Of a DNA stretch of 64,000 nucleotides, positions 51,556-58,000 are shown one piece after another. The notes beneath the pieces are model-generated. The model was not told the DNA's origin and ran no database searches. It worked only from the letters and a program-made list of their open reading frames with translations. Positions within the stretch are counted from its first letter, which is position 1; each line of letters opens with the position of its first letter. The stretch is from Bacteroidota bacterium (GTDB taxonomy: Bacteria; Bacteroidota; Bacteroidia; Chitinophagales; Chitinophagaceae), in the NCBI GenBank assembly GCA_005882315.1, contig VBAR01000001.1, positions 1,251,736 to 1,315,735 on the forward strand. Direction: 5' to 3'. Position numbers and translations under genes: made by a program.

Positions 51556-53118
51556 CTAGTAAATAAGATATCTCCGTTTTTTATGCTTTTTGTACTTCTC
51601 AAAAATAATTTCCGCCATCGGCTTATTATTCACTTTGCTTTCTACCCAGGAAATAACATCGAGATAGGCAAAGGATCGGGTCTCAAAAGGATTTTTTTCG
51701 AGGTGTTTTATTTTGTGCAGGAATTTTTTAAGTTCAGGTTTTATTTTTTCTGGCGAAACATCAAAACTATGCCTGAGAAAACCAAACATCTCTTCTTCAA
51801 CCACCGTCAGGCTTTTCATTTTTGCCATGAACCGGTAAACAGACTTGGTGAGTGATTCCATTAATTCATAATTACCCAGTTCATAATGTGACATCAGGTG
51901 CAGCAACCGTGCATAACAATGCAGATCGATCCGGAGATCAACCGGCCCGTTGATGATGCGTTGGAGATAGTCGATCGTTTTTTCAAATTTACCAGCACCG
52001 AAGTATAACATAGCCAGTTTATAATTAAAAACAAGAATACGGTGCGGATCTACAAATAAAGAATACTCTTCAAGACTTTTTTCAATTACTGACACCAATT
52101 TCAATCCGTCGGCAAAAGTGCCTTTCATCAGGTGCTGGTTTATTTTTGCGCCGTTGATATAAATAGAAGTATGAGTTCGGAAATTATCATGCCTGTTGGC
52201 AACAGGTGTTTTTGCATATTGCTCAAACTGCTTCAATGTAATTTCAAATTTTTCAAAATTGCGCAGGTCAAATAAAGCATTCAGCAGGTTATGCATGCCT
52301 TTTACATAGTGCCCGGTTTCCACTCCTATCATCAGCGGTTGTTCATCAAACAAGTCGATCCATTTCTGACTGTAACGGTAATACATCAAAAAATCCTGTT
52401 TAATAAATGCATACCAGCTATAGCTTTGATAGAAGTATAGTTTTTCATAAAAGCCATTGATAGCTGATGTATCTGCCGGCAAATAACTTTTAAAAAAAGT
52501 TACCAGTTCTTTTTCATCTTCTTTATTACGGGCATGACCATGCAGTACAAACCAACGATAAAGCAGCAAGGCAAGATTGGAAAGTCTTGTTACCCTGTCT
52601 ATATGACTGCTTATCTCCAACGCTTCATTGGCTATTTGTAAAGTTTTTTCCGTAGTACTTCGTGTGATGTGAAGCGATTCAATTTTCTTTTCCAATGAAA
52701 GTAACTGTACCAGTGTATTAAACTTCTGGTTGGCTCTTGCCAGTTCTTTTGCTTTTTCCAGAATGCGGAGAGCCTGGATCTTCAATCCTTTATTATATAA
52801 TATCCGTGCATTGTCGAGATGTTCACTCAACTGCAGATCGATATTGTCAGATGTTTTGAGCAAATGCAAACTGGCCAGCACCTGTTTATACAAGTGATTT
52901 TTCAGGTTTGCAAGCTGTGTTTTGGTTACACCTTTTAGCTTTTTAAGTAAAACGGCTTCATCATATTCAGGCATGGCGGCCAGGGCATCAAATAGCTGGA
53001 TAATTTTCAAGTCCTCCTTAGCGGAACTTCGCTTTATATAGAGTTTAAAATGTCTTTTTTCAGACTTCTCCAGCGAATGAACCAATTGAAATAATATATC
53101 AGAAAAACGGTTGGACAT
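51556..53118 (-). CDS. Helical-repeat protein of unknown function
   Basis: The 520-residue product is strongly helical, with leucine and lysine-rich segments that look like degenerate TPR or related repeats (LKIQALRILEKAKELARANQKF, ALEISSHIDRVTRLSNLALLLYRWF, FAGLKLV, LAMLYFGAGKFEKTIDYLQRII). The first 70 residues (LVHSLEKSEKRHFKLYIKRSSAKEDLKII) are well conserved in my memory of Chitinophagaceae proteins. No enzymatic motif or signal peptide was seen. It is monocistronic. Confidence 0.72.
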   Translation of the reverse strand: MSNRFSDILFQLVHSLEKSEKRHFKLYIKRSSAKEDLKIIQLFDALAAMPEYDEAVLLKKLKGVTKTQLANLKNHLYKQVLASLHLLKTSDNIDLQLSEHLDNARILYNKGLKIQALRILEKAKELARANQKFNTLVQLLSLEKKIESLHITRSTTEKTLQIANEALEISSHIDRVTRLSNLALLLYRWFVLHGHARNKEDEKELVTFFKSYLPADTSAINGFYEKLYFYQSYSWYAFIKQDFLMYYRYSQKWIDLFDEQPLMIGVETGHYVKGMHNLLNALFDLRNFEKFEITLKQFEQYAKTPVANRHDNFRTHTSIYINGAKINQHLMKGTFADGLKLVSVIEKSLEEYSLFVDPHRILVFNYKLAMLYFGAGKFEKTIDYLQRIINGPVDLRIDLHCYARLLHLMSHYELGNYELMESLTKSVYRFMAKMKSLTVVEEEMFGFLRHSFDVSPEKIKPELKKFLHKIKHLEKNPFETRSFAYLDVISWVESKVNNKPMAEIIFEKYKKHKKRRYLIY

Positions 53119-53207
53119 AATTAAAAAAACGGGCCGAAACCCTTGACTGCTAATGGTTTTACAAATTTACTCCCTGTTTGGCATAATTAAACAAACAGAA
53201 GGATGTT

Positions 53208-53238
53208 TTGAATCAATAGAGGCTGCCGGGTACATTTG
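53208..53238 (+). promoter_or_regulatory. Strong promoter with no protein gene downstream
   Basis: TTG (53208-53210), 20 bases, TACATTTG (53231-53238): a full consensus match with the same spacing and the same -7 sequence as the promoter at 31533. Confidence 0.6.
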
Positions 53239-53243
53239 TACTG

Positions 53244-53396
53244 CGCCTTTGAGATCATATAGCAGCAATCGTTGAGGAGTAGCAATCATCAGAGGCCCGA
53301 AACAGAAAGAAACGCTTTTTAAAAGCACTTCATAAGAATTTCATATGGCAAGCAATCGTTAGAGGTCAGTCCGTTTCTACGGAAGGGCCTTTTTTC
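53244..53396 (+). ncRNA. Candidate small RNA, about 150 nt, with three internal repeats
   Basis: Within the 438-base gap 53119-53556, a consensus promoter (53208-53238) and an intrinsic terminator (53363-53396; AGGTC-AG-TCCGT / ACGGA-AG-GGCCT and a T-run) delimit about 150 bases without a convincing frame. Three near-identical units occur: AGCAATCGTTGAGG (53264-53277), AGCAATCATCAGAGG (53281-53295) and AGCAATCGTTAGAGG (53351-53365), the last overlapping the terminator stem. Repeated unpaired motifs of this kind are known in RNAs that titrate a protein or bind several mRNAs. It runs antisense to neither neighbour. No known family could be assigned. Confidence 0.55.
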
Positions 53397-53494
53397 TTGT
53401 CCGCAAGATATGTCGGTTTATCTGTTTTAGCAAAAACAGGGTTCTGTTTCCTAATCACCTTATTGCAGGAGTAAATAAAATATTTCACGCAGAA

Positions 53495-53546
53495 ACACAG
53501 AGACTACTGAGATTTATTTTCATGTCTTTATCCCAAGTCTCTGTGT
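53495..53546. repeat. CACAGAG-type palindrome
   Basis: ACACAGAGACT (53495-53505) is perfectly inverted at 53536-53546, with flanking partial copies (CACGCAGAA, ACTACTGAG). It is just past the stop of the WG-repeat gene and could also act in its termination; it is related to the repeat at 40721. Confidence 0.7.
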
Positions 53547-53556
53547 GACAAAAAAA

Positions 53557-54165
53557 CTATTCATCCTTCATTGCATTCCCTTTTTTATCAATGCTGCTCC
53601 ATTTACCTTCTTTCATTACCTGGGCTTTACTATCTGCAAACTCCATAGCAAAACTGTAAGCAAAAGGAATTACAATAGCACCAGTTTTATCAATATAGCC
53701 CCATCTTGCTTTTGCATTACTTACTGCAGCCAATCCTTCTTTAAAGTGAGATGCATTGTTATACTGGATATCAATTACCAGTTTGCCAGTTTCATCTACA
53801 AAACCACATTTTTCATTCAGGGTTACTTTTGCCATGCCTTCGCTGAAAGAAGAAGCATCAGTGAATTGTAACTTCAACAGTTCTTTGCCAGTGCTGTCGA
53901 TATAGCCCCATTTATTACCGATCATTACAGCAGCTTTGCCTTCAGAAAAGGCTAAGGCTTCATCATATATAAGCGGAACCACAAGCTTACCTTCTTCCGT
54001 TACAAAACCATGCTTACCATTTTTCTCTACCTTGGCAAGTCCACAGGTGCAGGCATCTACATTATCATATTCTTTTTCCCATTTAGCCGCTTTAAAACCA
54101 GTTTGCTGACTGTTCATTGATAATGAGAACAGCAGAACTGTGCTCATTAATAAATACTTTTTCAT
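53557..54165 (-). CDS. Exported WG-repeat protein
   Basis: From ATG 54165 the product is 202 residues: a signal peptide (MKKYLLMSTVLLFSLSMNS) and about five WG (KWG) repeats: KHGFVTEEGKLVVPLIYDEA, KWGYIDSTGKELL, KCGFVDETGKLVIDIQYNNA, RWGYIDKTGAIVIPFAYSFA and a final degenerate KWSSIDKKG. These repeats build a beta-propeller-like or solenoid structure and are found in secreted bacterial proteins without a defined role. It is monocistronic. Confidence 0.88.
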   Translation of the reverse strand: MKKYLLMSTVLLFSLSMNSQQTGFKAAKWEKEYDNVDACTCGLAKVEKNGKHGFVTEEGKLVVPLIYDEALAFSEGKAAVMIGNKWGYIDSTGKELLKLQFTDASSFSEGMAKVTLNEKCGFVDETGKLVIDIQYNNASHFKEGLAAVSNAKARWGYIDKTGAIVIPFAYSFAMEFADSKAQVMKEGKWSSIDKKGNAMKDE

Positions 54166-54291
54166 GATCATCTGTTTTAAGATGAAAAAATTAATTTACC
54201 AGTGTTAAGGTAGTCATGCAACAAGAAGAGGGTTATGACCACAGGCAGCAGGCGGGATGATTTTGATGCAGGGGAAACTTATTCAATTATA

Positions 54292-54311
54292 AACCCCGGG
54301 TTAAACGGGGT
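54292..54311 (-). terminator. Small hairpin after the glycerate kinase gene
   Basis: ACCCCG / CGGGGT arms with an 8-base loop directly after the stop codon on the reverse strand; T-rich sequence follows. Short stem, so weak evidence. Confidence 0.45.
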
Positions 54312-54315
54312 CTGC

Positions 54316-55467
54316 TCACAACTTTTTTTGAGGCAATAATTGCATTGCCAGCATATTACCAATCTCTTTTGCAGTTCGTTCCAGGTTATGTTTTGTATTC
54401 ATCATTGCTTTGGCAAGATCAACGGGTTCATTGTTGATAGATAACAGCACATCAAAATATTGCTGCAGCTGCGGAGATTTTTCCAAAGGAACTTTCCCAG
54501 CTAATCCAATTACAGGAATTCCTTTTTGCTTTGCCATTTTTGCAACACCAAAAGGGCCCTTACCTTGTAAGGTTTGTATATCAATACTTCCTTCACCGGT
54601 AATAACGAGATCAACATTCTTCAACGCATTTTCAAAACCGGTAATGGATAAAAAATTTTCAATACCATTTACCAGTTCAGCATTCAGCATTGCAGATAAT
54701 GATGCAGCAACGCCACCGGCAGCGCCACCATGTTTCAGCGTTGATATATCCCTGCCTGTTTGCTGCATTACGATGTCACGCAACCTTGTCAATGCAACTT
54801 CGAGTTTTATAATGTCAGCAAGCCCGGCACCTTTTTGCGGACCGAAAACATTTGCAGCGCCTTCTTTTCCGAGTAAAATATTTTCTACATCACACAATAC
54901 AACCAGCTTGCAGTTAAGAACTCTTTTATCCAAACCAGAAAGATCAATTGTTTCCAGTTCATTCATTCTTTCAGGAAGATTGTTCAGTTCATCTCCATAT
55001 TTATTTAAAAAACGAATACCTAGTGCTTGTAATATTCCTGCAGCACCATCAACTGTAGCACTGCCACCGATACATAAAATAATTTTATTGACTTTTTTAT
55101 CCAATGCATGTTTGAGTAACTCTCCGGTACCAAATGATGTTGCATGCAGCGGATCATATTCTTCCGGTTTCAATAAACGCAGGCCTGATGCATTAGCCAT
55201 TTCAATCACGGCCGTTTTATAATTATCTATCAAACCATATTCGGCATTTATTTTTCTGCCGAACGGATCATTCACTCCAGCATTGAACACAGCTCCTTTA
55301 CAATGCTGAATGATCAATTCTGCGGTGCCATCACCACCATCCCCAACAGGAAAACAAATGCATTCACAGCTAAGATCACTTTGCAGCAAACCTTCTTTGA
55401 TGGCTGTTGCAGCGTCTGCCGCCGATAAACTGTTTTTAAAAGCATTGGGTGCAATGAGTACCTGCAT
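54316..55467 (-). CDS. Glycerate kinase
   Basis: The 383-residue product belongs to the GarK/GlxK glycerate kinase family, which phosphorylates D-glycerate to 2- or 3-phosphoglycerate. Family hallmarks are MQVLIAPNAFKNSLSAADAATAI at the start, FPVGDGGDGTAELI near 40-53, NDPFGRKINAEYG, KIILCIGGSATVDGAAGILQALG and LKHGGAAGGVAASLSAML. The GntP-type permease gene starts upstream and its stop lies 4 bases before this start, so they form an operon for uptake and use of glycerate or a related sugar acid. Confidence 0.93.
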   Translation of the reverse strand: MQVLIAPNAFKNSLSAADAATAIKEGLLQSDLSCECICFPVGDGGDGTAELIIQHCKGAVFNAGVNDPFGRKINAEYGLIDNYKTAVIEMANASGLRLLKPEEYDPLHATSFGTGELLKHALDKKVNKIILCIGGSATVDGAAGILQALGIRFLNKYGDELNNLPERMNELETIDLSGLDKRVLNCKLVVLCDVENILLGKEGAANVFGPQKGAGLADIIKLEVALTRLRDIVMQQTGRDISTLKHGGAAGGVAASLSAMLNAELVNGIENFLSITGFENALKNVDLVITGEGSIDIQTLQGKGPFGVAKMAKQKGIPVIGLAGKVPLEKSPQLQQYFDVLLSINNEPVDLAKAMMNTKHNLERTAKEIGNMLAMQLLPQKKL

Positions 55468-55471
55468 TCTA

Positions 55472-56800
55472 TTATAATAAAAACAATGATAAAATATAAA
55501 TGACCAGCAGTGTTACTAATCCCATCCAGATCGTAGCAACAGAATAAACTTTTAGCATCGGTTTCATATCCAATCCTGAAAATTTTGATATCACCCAGAA
55601 ATACGCATCATTGGCATGAGAGATCATCATAGAGCCTGCGCCCATGGATAATACACAAAGCAGTTTACCTGTTTCTGTATCCAGGCCAAGTGCTGGCAAT
55701 AAAGGCTGAATGATAGAAGCTGCCGTAATAATTGCAACAGTTGATGAACCTTGTGCGGTCTTCAACATAAACGTAAGCAGGAAGGGAAAAAAAATTCCCA
55801 TACTGCCGAGGTTCAGCGATTGGCCGAAATGTTCACCAATTTTTGTTGCAGCCAGCACAGCGCCGAATGCGCCGCCTGCACCAATGATGACTAAAATTCC
55901 ACCAGCTTTTTCTACACCTTCCTGTAATAATTTACTTACTGCTTGTTTTGTCCAGCTACGCACTGTTGCAAATACTAATAATATACCAACCGATAAAGCG
56001 ATCACCGGTTCACCAAGTACAGCAAATATTCTTTGTAAAATATTTCCACTGTTTTTTTCCAGTGCAAAAAATGAATTAACTGCAATTAATAATACCGGAA
56101 CGATCACTGGCAGAAAAGCCATGAATGGATTTGGCAATGCAGTGTGTGTAGTGATATGTTCTGCTTCTGCTGTCACATGGGGAACTTTTTTTCCTGCATA
56201 ACGGGCCCACAAATAACCTGCGATCATACCAGGGATAGCAACAGCAATACCGATACTGATTAGTTTTCCGAAATTAACACCGATAGTAACAGCCGCAGCG
56301 GCAGCGCCGGGATGTGGCGGCAATAAACAATGCACCGCATATAAACCGGTGGCGAGTGATGTAGCCATGATAGCAACCGAAATACCGGTACGTTTTGCCA
56401 GCGATTGATTTAATCCACTCAAAACGATATAGCCTGAATCACAAAAAACAGGAAGACCTACAATAAAACCGGTGATGCTCATTGCCAACGGTGCTTTTTT
56501 TTCTCCTGTTTTTTTCAGAATATAATTTGCCATCACTTTAGTACAGCCGCTATGTTCCAGTAATACACCCAACGTAGTGCCGAGTACAATAATAAGCCCC
56601 AGCGATTGCATGATATGGCCAAAGCCGGATTTGATCGTACCGAGAATGGTTGCTATATCCATCTGCACACCCAGCCCAACCAAAAAGCAGGCAATGAGCA
56701 AAGCAAAAAAAGGATGCACCCGCCAGCGGGTAGTAAGCAGTATGATGACTACAATACCGGCTAATAAAAAGATCAATACCTGTGCAAATGAATTTGTCAT
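55472..56800 (-). CDS. GntP-family sugar-acid permease
   Basis: The 442-residue product has about twelve hydrophobic segments and matches the GntP (gluconate:H+ symporter) family: RWRVHPFFALLIACFLVGL, GFGHIMQSLGLIIVLGTTLGVLLEHSG, PVFCDSGYIVLSGLNQSLAKRTG, CLLPPHPGAAAAAVTIGVNFGKL and GSMMISHANDAYFWVISKFSG. Together with glycerate kinase four bases downstream, the likely substrate is glycerate or another short sugar acid rather than gluconate. Confidence 0.92.
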   Translation of the reverse strand: MTNSFAQVLIFLLAGIVVIILLTTRWRVHPFFALLIACFLVGLGVQMDIATILGTIKSGFGHIMQSLGLIIVLGTTLGVLLEHSGCTKVMANYILKKTGEKKAPLAMSITGFIVGLPVFCDSGYIVLSGLNQSLAKRTGISVAIMATSLATGLYAVHCLLPPHPGAAAAAVTIGVNFGKLISIGIAVAIPGMIAGYLWARYAGKKVPHVTAEAEHITTHTALPNPFMAFLPVIVPVLLIAVNSFFALEKNSGNILQRIFAVLGEPVIALSVGILLVFATVRSWTKQAVSKLLQEGVEKAGGILVIIGAGGAFGAVLAATKIGEHFGQSLNLGSMGIFFPFLLTFMLKTAQGSSTVAIITAASIIQPLLPALGLDTETGKLLCVLSMGAGSMMISHANDAYFWVISKFSGLDMKPMLKVYSVATIWMGLVTLLVIYILSLFLL

Positions 56801-56896
56801 CTGTAGTATGGCAAGAAGTCAAATAAAGATACCAAAGCAACGAATAATCTTTCTGAAGATAAAGAGTATTAAGAATTAAAATGCTTTTTATACAAC

Positions 56897-57112
56897 TCAA
56901 CCCGCTAAACCCTCGTTGGCGGAAATACTTTCAATATAAGCAATGACTTCGGGGCGGGTCTTGTTCATAATTTTTTCGAGCCGGATCAGCAATTCTTCTT
57001 CATGGCCCGGCTCATACATAAGGTCAGCATCAGTGAGGCGGAGATCATTTTCCTTCATTCTTTCTTTTACCTCTTCCCAGGGTGTCTGTAGTTTTATACT
57101 AATTGCGTTCAT
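56897..57112 (-). CDS. CsbD-like small stress protein
   Basis: The 71-residue product resembles CsbD-type stress proteins: TPWEEVKERMKENDLRLTDADL is close to the family's WxxxKGxxKxxWGxLTDDDL pattern, followed by GHEEELLIRLEKIMNKTRPEV, a helix with the second half-repeat. Members are small, helical and induced by stress; their activity is unknown. It is monocistronic. Confidence 0.72.
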   Translation of the reverse strand: MNAISIKLQTPWEEVKERMKENDLRLTDADLMYEPGHEEELLIRLEKIMNKTRPEVIAYIESISANEGLAG

Positions 57113-57223
57113 ATGATTTTCGGGTAATAGTTCAAATAAGATACCAAAACAACAAGTTACCAGTTTGTTTCCTTTTCAACTGGCATAATTTTTTAATTAC
57201 CAGAAATTGAAAAATAGTTCAAT

Positions 57224-57421
57224 ATGCCATCTTCCGTTGTTGCAGCAATGAAATACGATGCGAAAGCTTCCAAGCTTAGAGTAATTTATACTTCAGGCAA
57301 TATCTACGATTATAAAGAAGTCTCCGAAAAGGTTTATAATGAAATGAAAAAAGCTTCTTCAAAAGGAGCGTTTCTAAATAAGCAGATCAAACCAAATTAT
57401 GATTTTGAAAAAATAAAATAG
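57224..57421 (+). CDS. KTSC-domain protein
   Basis: The 65-residue product matches the KTSC domain: SSVVAAMKYDAKASKLRVIYTSGNIYDYKEVSEKVYNEMKKASSKGAFLNKQIKPNY in overlapping parts, with the S-x-G-x-F-x-N segment (SSKGAFLNKQIK) near the end. The domain is found alone or fused to lysyl-tRNA synthetase-like proteins and has no demonstrated function; RNA binding has been proposed. ATG at 57224. Confidence 0.82.
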   Translation: MPSSVVAAMKYDAKASKLRVIYTSGNIYDYKEVSEKVYNEMKKASSKGAFLNKQIKPNYDFEKIK

Positions 57422-57567
57422 GATATAAGCGCAACTTTTAAGAGTCATGACAGATTAAAGTTAATCCATCGATTTCCTGTTTTTTAATTGCTTTTTTGAG
57501 AGTTCAAATATTTATTTTTAAATTAGAGTTTATATTTTTTAAGGTTTAATGGTTAATGGTTTATTGT

Positions 57568-57598
57568 CCTCCAATTTCTATTGGGGGAATTTTTTTTA
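57568..57598 (+). terminator. Terminator-like hairpin after the KTSC gene
   Basis: CCTCCAAT-TTCT-ATTGGGGG stem (one G-T pair) with a run of Ts, 147 bases past the KTSC stop. Confidence 0.6.
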
Positions 57599-57622
57599 GA
57601 AGACTCGTCTAAAAAATGAAAT

Positions 57623-57647
57623 TTTCAATTCGAAAACTTTAATCAAT
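57623..57647. repeat. Direct repeat, copy 1
   Basis: Twenty-five bases identical to 57976-58000, the stop-codon region of the BlaR1 gene, on the same strand and 353 bases apart. The upstream context also reads SID-stop on the reverse strand. Confidence 0.85.
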
Positions 57648-57920
57648 GCTTCCATAAGATTCATGAATGAGGACGGCCTCAGAAAAAATGGCGTTAAGAA
57701 ATTTAGGAGTGAGGCGTTAAGCAGCGAAAAATTTTGAGTAGTGTTATGATGTACTTAATAAAATAAGTAGCCGGGAGATATTGAGCAGATCATAGTAAGA
57801 CTTTTTTCGCTGTAGCCGAACGAATAAATTTTAGACATTTTTTCTGCAGCCTTGATTTTTTGGTTCTTTTGCATCAAGGCAAAAGAACATAAAGTAAAAC
57901 TGATTTTCAGAGAATAAAAA

Positions 57921-57945
57921 AAGCGGTCGCAATTTGCGACCGCTT
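57921..57945 (-). terminator. BlaR1 terminator
   Basis: Perfect AAGCGGTCGCA / TGCGACCGCTT stem with a 3-base loop; on the reverse strand followed by seven Ts. It lies 46 bases past the BlaR1 stop. Confidence 0.9.
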
Positions 57946-57975
57946 ACGAAATCAAACATAGAAAAATTGAGTTGG

Positions 57976-58000
57976 TTTCAATTCGAAAACTTTAATCAAT
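57976..58000. repeat. Direct repeat, copy 2
   Basis: Second copy of the 25-base repeat; it includes the last codons and the stop of the BlaR1-like gene. Confidence 0.85.

Larger units (their letters stand above)
57422..57991. other. 570-base gap rich in hairpins and repeats
   Basis: No gene was recognised. It contains: a terminator-like hairpin with T-run (57568-57598, CCTCCAAT / ATTGGGGG); an adjacent TTTTAGA / TCTAAAA pairing; a 25-base sequence (57623-57647) repeated exactly at 57976-58000; a hairpin with GTTCTTTTGC / GCAAAAGAAC arms (57863-57888); and the BlaR1 terminator (57921-57945). A short reverse frame ending at the 57623 repeat finishes in SID like the BlaR1 gene. Confidence 0.7.

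Noticed and set aside
53119-53556. tRNA, tmRNA or 6S RNA in the gap
   Set aside because: No cloverleaf, no CCA end and no long 6S-type bulged helix could be drawn; only a generic small RNA is supported.
54410-55222. Long open frame of 270 codons on the forward strand
   Set aside because: It lies wholly antisense to the clearly recognisable glycerate kinase gene and has no family similarity; it is a shadow of codon bias.
57863-57888. Terminator hairpin with GTTCTTTTGC arms
   Set aside because: The stem is perfect, but it lacks a T-run and lies beyond the much stronger BlaR1 terminator; it is better seen as a dispersed repeat.
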